DNA of 64,000 nucleotides from Sarcophilus harrisii (taxonomy: Eukaryota; Chordata; Mammalia; Dasyuromorphia; Dasyuridae), in NCBI RefSeq assembly GCF_902635505.1, contig NC_045428.1, forward strand, positions 300,939,107 to 301,003,106, written 5' to 3'. Under the pieces are notes generated by a model, which had not been told where the DNA came from, did no database searches, and saw nothing but the letters and a program-made list of their open reading frames with translations. Positions within the stretch are counted from its first letter, which is position 1; each line of letters opens with the position of its first letter. A program made the position numbers and the translations under genes. Shown here piece by piece: positions 54,301 through 64,000 of the stretch.

Positions 54301-57300
54301 TATAACAGCATCCTTTTATCATTTTGACCCCTCACAATAATAGAAAAGGATATTCTCTATTTCTTTGCTTGAACTACTAACTGTATGTGTTTAACAGCTG
54401 CAATTTCCATTACATAATTCTTTAGTCAAACACCATCTTGATTTGAATTAAAAGAAATTGTAAATTCAACAACCACAATAATAGTTAGCATAATAGGTAT
54501 TAATGGAAATGATTATTCTTCCATTATTTCAGTTATGTCTTATTCTTTGTGACCTCTTTTAGAGTTTTCTTGGCAAAGATTCTACAGTGGCTTGTTATTT
54601 CCTTCTCTAGTTCATTTTACAGATGAGGAAACTGAGGCAATCAGGGTTAAGTGACTTGCCCAGGATCATACAACGAATACACGTCTAGATTTGAATTCAG
54701 AAAGGTGAATCTTCCTGACTCAAGAGCTGGTGTTTTATTCTGGGAGTGTCACCTCGCTGCCCAGATGTAATAACAATAACATTTAGTACTTTCTGATTTC
54801 CAAAATACTTATTATATTATCTCATTTGAGCCTTACAACAACCATTTGAGTTGGGTGCTATCATTATCTCCATTTTATGGAGGAAGAAATTGAAAAACTT
54901 TTTTTGTTTGTTTTACACAAGGTCACACAGTTAAGTTTCTGAGATAGGAATTAGACTCAGAACTTTCTCATTCCATATCTGACATACTCTCTCTCCACCA
55001 AGCTACCTAGTATCCTGACTTAGTTATCTTCAATGAACAAACAAGTTATAAATGCCAATGATGGGCCAGGAAAACTTGCTACAATCCTGTTACAAAGATA
55101 AAATGAAATAGTCCCTGATGTCAATTAGCTTACATTTTTCTGGGGTGAAGGGGAACAATATATACACAGATATAAAATAAATATATAATTTCAGGAACAG
55201 GGAGACTTAAATAGGGAAAATTAGGTCAACCCTGAATGAAATTTCTTTTAAAGAAAAAAAATTTATTGGTATATACCTTTAAAACCATACTATGATTTAA
55301 TACATGCCCGGTTTGGGAAGCAACATAAGGTTGATAATCAGACAAATTTTAAAAAAGAAAAAAAAAACTTGTGGGAAGTGAATATCTAGATAGTGAATAC
55401 CAAAGATGCAAATCAATATTATTAAGATATTTTATTTTGAAAAAAAGGCATATTACCTTTCCATCTCATGTTTTGAAATGGCTATTTTTATTTACTATTA
55501 ATTAATCAGAATCAATTTGCATTTCACCTTATCTTTAGCCTCACTTTTTTCTTATTCTTCCCTCTTCTCTCTCTATCTCTGTCTCTGTTTCTGCCTGTCT
55601 CTGCCTCTCTGTCTCTCTGTCTCTGTCTCTCTCCCTCTCCCCCCTTTCCTTAATTTTTTCTCATTTTTTCTCTTTCCTCCATTTTCAATCTGTATGTCTG
55701 GATACATACACATATAATATATATATTCTATCTAAAGACACTCACATACAAATATGCATATATATGCACACTCAATTTCCTCAGCAGAACAGACACTCCC
55801 AGAATTCATGCTTTTAGTAACTTCTTAAGATATACTACACAGTTTACTTATGCATGCAAGATAGAGGTGAGGAGCAAGACAGTGAACCACAAACCACAAG
55901 CTGGCATGATACTAGGACTAATACACAAAAGAATGGAGACAATTCCAAGGATTTATGAAGAAAAATGCTGTCCACCTCCTCCCTTCCTCCCTTTCTCCCT
56001 TCTTCCCTCCCTCCCTCCCTCTCTTCCTTCCTTCCTTCCTTCCTTCCTTCCTTCCTTCCTTCCTTCCTTCCTTCCTTCCTTTCTTCCTCCCTCCCTCTCT
56101 CCCTCCCTCTTTCTCTCCCTTCCTTCCTTCCTTCCTTCCTTCCTTCCTTCCTTCCTTCCTTCCTTCCTTCCTTCCTTCCTTCCTTCCTCCCTCCCTCTCT
56201 CCCTCCCTCTTTCTCTCCCTTCCTTCCTTCCTTCCTTCCTTCCTTCCTTCCTTCCTTCCTTCCTTCCTTCCTTCCTTCCTTTCTTCCTCCCTCCCTCTCT
56301 CCCTCCCTCTTTCTCTCCCTTCCTTCCTTCCTTCCTTCCTTCCTTCCTTCCTTCCTTCCTTCCTTCCTTCCTTCCTTCCTCCCTCCCTCCCTCCATCTCT
56401 TCCTTCCTTCCTTCCTCCCTCCCTCTCTTTCTTCCTTCCTTCCTCCCTCCCTCTCTTTCTTCTTTCTTTCCTCCTTCTCTCCCCCCCCTCCCTTCTTTCC
56501 TTTCTTCCTTCCTTCCTTTCTTTTTGGTCTGTGTTCTTTTTTTGCAACATGGTTAATACAGAATCATGTTCTACATGATTGCACATATATAATTTATATC
56601 AAAGTACATGTCTTCTCAAAGAAGAAGAAGGGTAGGATAGAAGGGAAATAATATGGAACTCTAAGATTGTTAAAAAAAAATTAACATTGTTTTACATGTA
56701 ATTGAGAAAAAATAAAAAACTTTTTTTTTTAAAGAGAGAGTCAAGAAGACCAGAGTTCAAGAGTAGGTGCAATCTTTTTGAGGGGAAACATTCAGTCTGG
56801 CATTCCTTTGTCACTTCAAATATATTCCTACAGTTCTCAAGATGACCAAAAAGCAGACAATAATATGTCCTCAATCTTACTTTCACTGGACATAGGATGC
56901 TACTGAAAGCAGTAGCCTATGTCCTTTCTTAGCTCCTTGACTGACCAGGTAACAACAACCAAGAGAGGGGTAAAATAGGTTGTTATTGTCAAGTCATTTC
57001 TGAGCCTCTTTGACCTGTTTTGGAGTTTTCTTGGCAAAGATATTGGGGTAATTGCTATTTCCTTTTCCAGCTCATTTTGAATATGAGAAAACTAGGGCAA
57101 AGAGGGTTAATTGACTTGCCCAGAGTTACACAGCTGACAAAAATTTGAAGCTAGATTTGAACTCGTGTTTCCAATTCCGGGACTGGCACTCTATTCATTG
57201 TGCCATTTAGCTGTCCCTAGATAGAATAGGATATGAAAGGAAAACACAAGTTTATCAGGTTTTTGGTTTCCACTTCATCTCTGGAACAGCTTGCAAACAA

Positions 57301-60300
57301 CTATCAAATGCTCATCAGTTTGTTGATTTTGTTGCTATTTCACAGTTCTTATGTAAATCAAGTAATCAAAAAGAATTCACTAGACACCTATTGCTAGGTG
57401 GTGTTAGGTTCTAGAGATAAAAAGACAAAAGTGAAAAGTTTTCCAGTTTACTTTCTATTAGGGGAGACATAATGTGCATAAATAGACATATACAAAAGAG
57501 ATACAAAGTGAATTGGGGGTGGGTGAGTAGAATCCCCAGCAGTTAAGATGATGAGGAACTAAATACCTTATGCAGAAGGTGACATTAAGCTGAGCCTTAA
57601 AGCAAACCAGAAATGCTAAAAATCTGGCAGTGAAGAGGGAATGCTTTCCAAGTATGGGGGACAGCCAGTGCAAAAGTATGGACATAGAAGATGGAGGAGC
57701 AGCAAGACTAGTTTGGTTGTACTAGAGAATGAGTACTTGTGGTTGTTTCTCCTTTCTAGAAGAGAACCTTTATATCAGGAATATGGTTCCATGACATGCC
57801 AGTAACTTGGAAGGGGGGAAAGAAAGAAAGAAGGAGGGAGGAAAAGAGGAGGAAAAGAAGGAAAGAGGAAGGGGAAGGAAAGAGGGAGGACACAATAAGG
57901 GCTTGAACTTAAAATATTGGCTGTGTGAATGGAGAGAAGAGGATTAATATGAGAGATATTAGAAGCAAATATTGTAAGATTTAGTAACTGACTGGATATG
58001 CAAAGCGAAGATGACAATGAGATGATGAACCTAGGAGACTGGAAAGATAATGGTACCTGAAACAAGAATAGGAGAGTTTAGAAAAGAAGTAGGCTTGGGG
58101 ATGCAAGATGGCACAGTAGATAGAGTGGATAGAATGCTTGGCCTGGAGTTAGGAAGACTCATCTTGAGTTCAAATCTGCCCTCAGATATTTCATAAATAT
58201 CTTAGTTGCAATGTTTTCAGGATGGCTTAAGCCGTTGCAAGCATTGCTTCCTATCTCCAAGATCTCATGATCTTCTTATGGAGGTAATCTGTACAAATAC
58301 CTAATACCAAAACCATCATTTGCTTTATGTGAAATTATAAGGTCACTCAAATTTGAATAATTTTAGTTTAGTTGTTCTGTCTTTTAATAGCTTATTCTGA
58401 GTGACTTTTTTTTTTTCTTCTGAACAGTAACTGGAAAAAGCCATCTGAGAAGGTGATAACAGACAATTTATTGTACTCTATATTCATTCATTCTTTTATG
58501 GATTTTCCACCTACCTATAAATCTTAAGCACAGAATTGCCAGACCTTTTTTAGGTATTGTATTTCTATGGACAGATCTTGAAGAGACCTATGTTGATGAC
58601 CTACACTGTCTGAGTAATTTTGGTCATTTGGACATTATAAGAAATAGACCTCTATGGATAAGTAGGGGCTGCAATAGATAGAGCACCAGCCCTGGAATCA
58701 GAAGGATTTGAGTTCAAATGTGACCTTAGGTATTGGCTTTAGCTGTGTGACTTTGAACAAGTCACTTAACTTTATTGCCTCAAAAAATAAACAAACAAAA
58801 AAAGGAATAGACCCCTATTATCTGTTTTTAAAATATTATGGACTAAAAATATTCTGAACTTGAACATCAAAAAAGCACAGTACCATACACAGAACAGAAG
58901 ACAAAAAGAAAATTCTATGTGAAACTGTGACTCTCCATTTTACTCTGCTTGCTTAAAAAAAAAGTATAAAAAGAAGTGTTGATTATCAATCGTTTGACTA
59001 TCTCTAACAATCTTAGGGATAGAATCATAACTAGCAATTGTAAAATCTGGCAACAATTACTACAAAAGACTCCCTTAATTCAATTTTTTAAGACTAATTT
59101 TTTTCCGGGAAAATCTTGAAACATAAATCCTGCCAAGAAGATAATAACTAAGGACACTGCAAGGCTGCCTTCAGCAGTGAGGGGCCAGGGAGAAACTTTT
59201 TGCTAAGTAGCTACTATGCTCAGTTTCTATCTGCCAAAGAACCATAAAGTGTGCCTAAATGTTGGTACTAGAGTTGGTACCAAAACAAGTGCTATGGCTG
59301 GGCTGTGGACTACACATGTAAAGATTGGAAGTTTGGAAGGTTTATGGCAACAATTGTTGCTTCATTCAATTTTATGCCAGCAATTGCCTGGCAGCTAGAC
59401 ACAGGTTATCTTAGCCCTTTAGTCCTCCTAAGTATATCTAGAATATCTACGTGATGATGGTTTTTGCCTGCTTAAACTTTGTTAAGCAGGGTGTAACAGA
59501 AGGAATCCTCAGTTAGAAATCACAGTGAGTCAGTGCCAAAGTCAAGACTAATTCCTCACTCCTAACTCTTTCCGCCTTATCTTTCATTCATCATATGTAT
59601 ATCTTGTTTGTACATAGTTGTTTTCCTTTTGCAAACATCTCTAGATTTTTAGCTCCTTGAGAGAAGGAACTGTATATTGCTTTTCTTTTTACAATTCTCT
59701 CTTCCACATCTCAGCAGTTAGGACATGATATCCTCATGATCTGGACAATCATTGTAAAAGGTTTTGGCCTTCCCTTCATAGCAGAGAAAAAATCTGAATC
59801 CCTCCCCCCTTTTTTAAAATGGGTGATTTACAGTACTTTATTGTAAAATTTGGGTTAAGTATTTAGTCATAGGCTCTGTATCGTCTGCTGACCTTCACAG
59901 GTTGTCTGTGGCTTTGCAAAACTGTCCCCAAAATTCTCATTTGATTTCTCATGCCAACCTATGATATACTGAAACTGTAATGGGGGGAGTTGTGATGTAG
60001 AAAGGATAATGGCATTCTCAGCACTAAGCACATTGCCTGGAGCGTAAGAGCACTTAATAAAAGCTTGTTGGCTAGATTTGAATCATTTGCAACATGATTT
60101 CTAAGGTGATGTGTATTTAACTGTGAAATTCCATGATTCTTTATATTCATGATAGAAGCTATATAGTGGAGGTGGAAAATATCAATAGTACAAATAGCTA
60201 GTGTTTATATAGAACTCAGAACTTTAAGGCTTGCAAAATGCTTTACAAATGTTGTCTCATTTGATTTTTACCATTCTAGGATGGGGAAACTGAGGTTAAA

Positions 60301-63258
60301 TGATTTGAACAGGGTCATACAATTAGTTTCTTTCTTTTCTTTTTTTTTTTTTTTGCTGACATGATTGGGGTTAAGTGACTTGCTCAGGGTCACACAGCTA
60401 AGAAGTGTTAAGTATCTGAGAGCAGATTTGAACTCAGTTCTTCTTGACTTCAGGGCTGGTGCTCTATCCACGGCACCATCTGGCTGCCCCATACAATTAG
60501 TTTCTGGATTTAAACTCAGGTCTTCCTGACTCTGCTCCAGTGCTCAATTATTATACCACCTATCTATCTTATTAGTCTTAGAGTTACAAGAATTAGATTT
60601 GAGTTTACCTGCCTTATAGTCTATGGGCAAATCACTTGACCTTTTTGGACCTGAGATTTTTTAATCTAGAAAATGGAGATAATGATACTTGCATTATTTA
60701 CCTCATTGAAATGATTGTTAAGGAAATGCTTTTCAAACTGTAATGAAGTCACAATGAAAGATTCTTTCTATCTATTCTAGAAATGTTGCTATTACCCAGA
60801 ATATTTCCCAAATTGTTCTCATAACCTAGTTGTACAAGAAAATCTGAGTCATTACTTTTGGCTAAATCAGGAACTTTTTAAACTCAAAACAAGAGAATGC
60901 AGCTTCATTACCTGTTTGAGCTCTCCAATTTGGCTCTCAATGATTTTTTTGTTTAGTCGGGAAAAAAAAGTCAAATATACCCTCAAAGGAATGGACCATT
61001 CAAAAGGTGTATATTCCAAAAACAATTCTCCAAAAGAAATTAAAAATACTTTGAAATACATATACAACTTTCCAAGTTGACAGACCTCAATTGAGCACAT
61101 TAAGTTCAAATTTGTTTAAAAAAACAAAAACAAAAAACCCACGGGAGGCAGCTAGATGGTATAGTTAGATAGAGCACTGGCCCTGAATTCAGGAAGATCT
61201 GAGTTCAAATCCAGTTTCAGATACTTTATACTATGTGTGACCCTAAGCAAGTCACTTATTCCCAACTGCTTCACCAATAAAAAAACAAGGAACAACAAAA
61301 AACCCCACCAAAAACAATTCTACCTTCTTAGCATCATACTTCTTCTTTTTCTTTTTAAAGCATTTGCCAAGTTCAGAATTTTGAAAATTTAAATTTTTTT
61401 CCTCATTGTATTATCATGAGGAAGGAATCTGTAAGCACTAACATTCTAAGAAAAATAAGTCACTGTTGTTGATAATATCGTATTAACAAAATTTTCCAAG
61501 AGTAAATGTTGAAAACTATTTTTGCATGTATTTTGAAAAATAAAAAGCTATTATTATAAAAAGTACTTTAAAAAGAATACTGTATTAGTTATATATAGAA
61601 TTGTATAATCTTTTTCAAAGTAATTTGTATTCATTATCACATTTGATCATGACAAAAACCCTGTCAGGAGAGATGGTGTGAACTATCCTAAGTCACATAG
61701 CAAGTTAGCAACAGACATGAACTAAAGCATACAATTCCTTACTTCAGCATTATTGAATATTATCTTTGTGTGTGACCCCTATTATAGTAGATATAATAGG
61801 AAATAAATTTCTATTGAACTAAAGATTTAAAAAAAAAAGATGGAGCTTAACCCTTTGGTACAAAAAAATATTCAATTGGGGACCAACTAAGCAAATTGTG
61901 ATATAGCCAAATGTAATAAAATATTACAATATTGTAAAAAAATTTTTGAATGAGAAAAACTCAGAGTAGTATAGGAAGAACTTATAGGACCTGATGGTGA
62001 ATTAAGTAAGCAAGAAAAGAATATGCACAACCACAACAATGTAAGCAGAAATAAGAAACCCAGGCTAATTGCTGTGTGATTAAAATGATAAAGCTTAGCC
62101 CAGTGGAAGAGTTGGGAAAATACACTGCCTCTCCCAATCATAGAGATATGGAATGTTGAATATATTGCCAGAGGCAATCAAGGTATTAGTTGGTTTTTGT
62201 GAACCATTTTTTCTCTTCCTCTTTCTTTTTAAATTTTTGTAATCAGTGATGATGCACTGGGTAGGGAAGGGAAAGAAATATACTAGGAAATATCTTTTCT
62301 ATCTTTCCAGTCTTCTTATATATGTTACTCCCTTCCACCTGGTGACTTTGCACAGCCTTTCCTTATTTAAATTCAATTCATTTGCAAGTCATAACATCAC
62401 CTTCCCAATATCAAAGAAAGCACACAACAACCTTAGTCTCTTCCACTTACTCTATGATACTCTATGACATTGGCTCACTTGCACTGCCTCGAATATATCA
62501 GTCCATCTTCCAAGTGAACATTTTCACTGACTGTCCCCTATGGCTGGACATCTTTTCCTCTTTATCTCTACTTTCTGGTTTGACTGGCATTCTTCAGATC
62601 TCAGTTAAAATCCCACAGTTAAGAAGACTTATTAGTCCTCCCTACTCTTAGTGCCTTCCCTCTGAGATTGGCTCCAATTCATCCTGTACATATTTTGGTC
62701 ATGTACAGTTGCTTGCATATTGTCTTCCCCTTAGACAGCAAACTCCTTGAGGACAGAGATTGTCTTTGTCTTTCAATTATCACAGAGCCTGGGTTGTAGT
62801 AAGCACTGGATTAATGCTTATTGATTTTTCTTGAATTGAAATAAGAATAATGTAAAAACTAAAGGTGCAAATTTTTAAAAATCCATTTTTAAAAGGGGAG
62901 TCCAAGGAAAAAATATGATCAGTTAAGGATTTTACTTTGTTGTGCTTGAGTTAACCAAGTTATCTGAAATGGTACTTACGAAGAGTATTATTTGTTGACA
63001 CTTGAAAATCACCATATTTGATTAAGCAGGTTAAAGAGAAATTGTTGCTTTGATTGACATGCAATTCACTTTTAATATCATAGAGTTTAGTTGTTGGATC
63101 TTGGAAAATGGTGGTGTTGAGGGAAGTTAGTTCTTTCCCATTGTTCAACCAGACAAGGTTAGGCTGTGGATAACCTTTGCTAGATGAACAAGTTATCCTC
63201 CAAGTAGGAAAAGGCGATTCTTCTTCATTCACATCGATAATAGGATCTGAGAAGTCAG
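51216..63258 (-). CDS. CD80: CD80 (B7-1), last three coding exons (5'-partial)
   Basis: CD80 is a type I membrane protein of antigen-presenting cells that binds CD28 and CTLA-4. Exons on the minus strand are 63258-62980 (IgC-like), 54259-54143 (stalk and membrane segment) and 51358-51216 (tail), joined in phase (2+276+1, 2+114+1, 2+141). The Ig part has both cysteines (WRITCSSS and FSLTCLIKYG; human has CLIKYG), the NGKELTSLNTTIFQDP block (human NGEELNAINTTVSQDP) and sequons NTT, NQS, NFS and NNT. The membrane span is about PLIIASIVISICFSLITLIL. The tail is about 50 residues, longer than the human one. The signal-peptide and IgV exons lie beyond the window. The position beside TIMMDC1 in opposite orientation supports CD80 over CD86. 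Tail-exon assignment rests on phase, splice site and an open frame, not on similarity. Confidence 0.93.
51425..51780 (-). repeat. MIR SINE, antisense, split by a SINE
   Basis: GATTTGAAGCTGGAAGAGAG, GTGATTTTACAGACAAGAAT, then after the SINE GAGGAGAAATAACATGTTCA and AGCTGGGATTTTACTCCAAG. Confidence 0.75.
51522..51673 (+). mobile_element. Marsupial tRNA-derived SINE, near full length
   Basis: GGGGCAGCTAGATGGCTCAA, AACACCAGTTCTAGACTCGG, TTCAAATTAAACCTCAGACA and TTCCAATTGCCTCATC with an A-rich end. AGAATGTTGA and AGAATATTGA flank it. Confidence 0.9.
51895..52085 (-). repeat. MIR SINE, antisense
   Basis: AGAATGTCAGAGCTTAAAGA, TTCATTTTACACTCTTGGAG and GACTTATCCAAAGTTCTAC follow an antisense MIR. 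Confidence 0.7.
52218..52619 (+). mobile_element. L1 LINE 3' end with target duplication
   Basis: AAATGCATGTATTT repeats at 52218-52231 and 52606-52619. The insert holds GAGAGAGGACTGTGGGAACT, GCAGCATGATAATTGCATA, TTGCCATCTAGGGGAGG and an A-rich end. Confidence 0.92.
52695..52800 (-). mobile_element. Antisense L1 3' tail
   Basis: TTAATAGCTTTTTGTTTTTC, CAAATACATGCAAAGATAAT and TTCAACATTTGCTTGTG are the reverse complement of an L1 3' end. Confidence 0.7.
52801..54142. other. CD80 last intron, unassigned stretch
   Basis: The part at about 53130-53330 is relatively rich in AGCAG and GCAAG and may be an old mobile element of unknown type. No exon was seen. Confidence 0.4.
54143..54259 (-). CDS. 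CD80: CD80 transmembrane exon
   Basis: The minus-strand acceptor is CTTCCCCACAG and the donor GTAAGT. It encodes KDPVNVPTFQPLIIASIVIS and ICFSLITLILCLNRFHCQ, a clear hydrophobic span followed by a cysteine-containing juxtamembrane stretch. Confidence 0.9.
54527..54762 (-). mobile_element. Longer marsupial SINE (Mar1-type), antisense
   Basis: TTCTTTGTGACCTCTTTTAG, TTTTCTTGGCAAAGATTCT, CAGATGAGGAAACTGAGGCA, AGTGACTTGCCCAGGATCAT and CACCTCGCTGCCC in order. Confidence 0.9.
54765..55012 (-). repeat. MIR SINE, antisense
   Basis: ATCTCATTTGAGCCTTACAA, ATTATCTCCATTTTATGGAG and ACAAGGTCACACAGTTAAGT. Confidence 0.8.
55020..55240 (-). repeat. L2 LINE 3' fragment, antisense
   Basis: AATAGTCCCTGATGTCAATT, TAGCTTACATTTTTCTGGGG and an A-rich end match the antisense L2 tail. 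Confidence 0.6.
55548..55690. repeat. TC-rich low-complexity tract
   Basis: TCTCTATCTCTGTCTCTG-type text over about 140 bases in a CD80 intron. Confidence 0.85.
55880..56735 (+). mobile_element. L1 LINE 3' end carrying an expanded TTCC repeat
   Basis: Before the repeat ATTCCAAGGATTTATGAAGA, and after it GGTCTGTGTTCTTTTTTTGC, ATGATTGCACATATATAATT and TTTTACATGTAATTGAGAAA, correspond to one L1 3' end. Confidence 0.75.
55978..56522. repeat. TTCC microsatellite with 100-bp higher-order period
   Basis: About 545 bases of C and T, mainly TTCC units. The variant block CCCTCCCTCTTTCTCTCCCT recurs at 56101, 56201 and 56301, exactly 100 apart. Long open frames on both strands here are products of the repeat. 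Confidence 0.97.
56985..57220 (-). mobile_element. Longer marsupial SINE (Mar1-type), antisense
   Basis: TTTTGGAGTTTTCTTGGCAA, CTTTTCCAGCTCATTTTGAA, ATTGACTTGCCCAGAGTTAC and TGTGCCATTTAGCTGTCCC. Confidence 0.88.
57370..58080 (-). repeat. L2 LINE 3' region, antisense
   Basis: CTATTAGGGGAGACATAATG, ATGCAGAAGGTGACATTAAG and GGGGGACAGCCAGTGCAAAA are in antisense L2 order. A purine-rich insertion (57810-57890) lies within. Confidence 0.75.
58085..58195 (+). mobile_element. Mar1-type SINE, head part
   Basis: GATGGCACAGTAGATAGAGT, GCCTGGAGTTAGGAAGACTC and GAGTTCAAATCTGCCCTCAG are the tRNA-like head; the tail is missing. Confidence 0.8.
58196..58660. other. CD80 intron stretch without recognised feature
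   Basis: No exon or repeat was recognised on either strand. Confidence 0.45.
58663..58815 (+). mobile_element. Marsupial tRNA-derived SINE
   Basis: GATAGAGCACCAGCCCTGGA, TTTGAGTTCAAATGTGACCT, GTGTGACTTTGAACAAGTCA and TATTGCCTCAAAAAATAAAC. Near repeats GAAATAGACCTCTAT and GGAATAGACCCCTAT may be the target site. Confidence 0.85.
58816..59549. other. CD80 intron stretch of unassigned sequence
   Basis: The part at about 59040-59420 looks single-copy and less AT-rich. No family or exon was recognised. Confidence 0.4.
59550..60075 (+). repeat. L2 LINE 3' fragments
   Basis: ATCTTGTTTGTACATAGTTG and TTTTAGCTCCTTGAGAGAAG (to about 59720), then AGCACTAAGCACATTGCCTG and AGCACTTAATAAAAGCTTGT (about 60010-60070). 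Confidence 0.7.
60180..60565 (-). repeat. MIR SINE, antisense, split by a SINE
   Basis: AAGGCTTGCAAAATGCTTTA, CTAGGATGGGGAAACTGAGG and CAGGGTCATACAATTAGTTT before the insert; AAACTCAGGTCTTCCTGACT after it. Confidence 0.85.
60317..60505 (-). mobile_element. Marsupial SINE, antisense, with perfect target duplication
   Basis: ATACAATTAGTTTCT repeats exactly at 60317-60331 and 60491-60505. The insert reads TGCTGACATGATTGGGGTTA ... CACCATCTGGCTGCCCC. Confidence 0.95.
60580..60740 (+). repeat. MIR SINE
   Basis: GGGCAAATCACTTGACCTTT, AAAATGGAGATAATGATACT and CCTCATTGAAATGATTGTTA. Confidence 0.75.
61143..61300 (+). mobile_element. Marsupial tRNA-derived SINE, near full length
   Basis: GGAGGCAGCTAGATGGTATA, AGAGCACTGGCCCTGAATTC, GTGTGACCCTAAGCAAGTCA and CCCAACTGCTTCACC with an A-rich end. 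Confidence 0.9.
61480..61565 (+). mobile_element. L1 3' tail fragment
   Basis: AATGTTGAAAACTATTTTTG, CATGTATTTTGAAAAATAAA and AAGCTATTATTA match the very end of one L1 subfamily. Confidence 0.7.
61615..61740 (-). repeat. MIR SINE, antisense
   Basis: CATTATCACATTTGATCATG, AAAACCCTGTCAGGAGAGAT and AAGTCACATAGCAAGTTAGC. Confidence 0.7.
61830..62240 (+). mobile_element. Decayed L1-like LINE 3' part
   Basis: CAATTGGGGACCAACTAAGC, GTAATAAAATATTACAATATTG and TGATGGTGAATTAAGTAAGC follow the ORF2 'EW' to 3' end layout of L1. The subfamily differs from the others. Confidence 0.5.
62310..62840 (+). repeat. L2 LINE 3' region
   Basis: TCAGATCTCAGTTAAAATCC, AGCAAACTCCTTGAGGACAG and GGTTGTAGTAAGCACTGGAT follow the L2 3' end. 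Confidence 0.8.
62980..63258 (-). CDS. CD80: CD80 IgC-like domain exon
   Basis: On the minus strand the acceptor CTTTCTCCAG and the donor GTAAGT bound 279 bases. It encodes DFSDPIIDVNEEESPFPTWR through CLIKYGDFQVSTNNTL, one Ig domain with conserved cysteines and tryptophan. Confidence 0.96.
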
Positions 63259-64000
63259 CTGGAGAAAGACAAGGAGGTAAATGCATCCAGAAAGCATGTG
63301 AAACATATGTGCATAGATACTATATATTGGATTTTGTATTTGAAATTAATAATCCTGCACTGGAAGAATTATAAATCTGAGACAGCTAGCCAATATTATT
63401 TTGCTAATCAGCTACATCTCAGGGAATTTTTTTCCCCTTGTATTTGATCTAGTTACCCCAATTCTCATCTATCCACACTAGGGAAACAGAAAGTGAATGT
63501 TTAGACCAGCCATCTGTTCATTTCTCACCAGGGTGCTATCTGAATCATTCCATTGTATCCCAGAAGTCTCCATCTTGGAAGACCATTTCTTTTTGACTGC
63601 ATATACTTTTTGTATATAAAAAACTCTCTGTTACATGACAGGGTCCAGGAATGTATTTCTAGTTAAGATTCTAGTGAATAAAAAATAAAACTTTTATAAG
63701 ATATGTGGATTGTCAGTTTTAAATAACTGAAATACATATATGTGTACACAAAAGTATATGTGCAAATATTCCTGTATAAATGGGAGGGATAGCGTGTCTT
63801 ATGTAATAGAGAACCAGGCTCAGAGACAGGAACTGGGTTCATGTTCCACCTCTAAAAGAGATTAACCATAAAAACTAGAACTAGCTGTTTAAGCATTCTG
63901 TGCCCCAAGCAACACCTTTAAAAAATACTGATAGTTTTTGTTTTTACTTGGTCTATATTTCCCAGTGTTTCCATATCTTTTACTCCTCCAACAGAGCCAT
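63259..64000. other. CD80 intron upstream of the IgC exon
   Basis: No IgV or signal exon is present. A MIR-like fragment lies at about 63785-63930; otherwise nothing was recognised. Confidence 0.5.

Noticed and set aside
55867-56651. Open frames of over 200 codons on both strands
   Set aside because: They are translations of the TTCC microsatellite (LPSF and KEGR repeats in every frame) with no start, splice or family support.
63259-64000. CD80 IgV exon in the right edge
   Set aside because: No minus-strand open frame with Ig-type cysteines and splice sites is present.

Overview
The window looks like nuclear DNA of a mammal, most likely a marsupial. It is AT-rich and crowded with L1 3' ends, L2, CR1/L3 and MIR copies. 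It also carries two tRNA-derived SINE types typical of marsupial genomes: a short one ending in a poly(A) after an AATTGCCTCA-like box, and a longer one with a GTCACAAAGAGT-like tail. The species cannot be fixed from the sequence.

Three spliced host genes are recognisable by protein similarity recalled from memory, and their order matches human 3q13.33. POGLUT1 (+) supplies its last five exons (158-8166) and ends in the ER-retrieval tetrapeptide KTEL. TIMMDC1 (+) is complete: a CpG-rich promoter at about 16.57-17.33 kb, a probable non-coding first exon, and seven coding exons (17530-36052) encoding 286 residues. CD80 (-) supplies its last three coding exons: the IgC-like domain (62980-63258), the membrane exon (54143-54259) and the cytoplasmic tail (51216-51358). 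Its signal-peptide and IgV exons lie beyond the right edge. All listed exons have GT/AG borders and consistent phases. The genes act in separate processes: ER glucosylation of EGF repeats, mitochondrial complex I assembly, and T-cell costimulation.

The strongest unusual signal is in TIMMDC1 intron 1. A four-copy tandem array (about 19115-19763), arranged as an A-B-A-B dimer of 166 and 163 bp, ends exactly at exon 2. It therefore carries four copies of the 3' splice site and of the first bases of exon 2. Three are decoys that would lead straight to a stop codon.

Other features of note are a poly(A)-tailed retroposed sequence of unrecognised family with an 18-bp target duplication (4309-4653), an antisense solo LTR in TIMMDC1 intron 5, a 1.1-kb CR1/L3 LINE, and a hAT mini-element with terminal inverted repeats. 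There is also a head-to-tail cluster of L2 copies, several nested L1 and SINE insertions with clear target-site duplications, and a 545-bp TTCC tract with a 100-bp higher-order period in a CD80 intron. The remaining intronic and intergenic DNA shows no recognisable gene.
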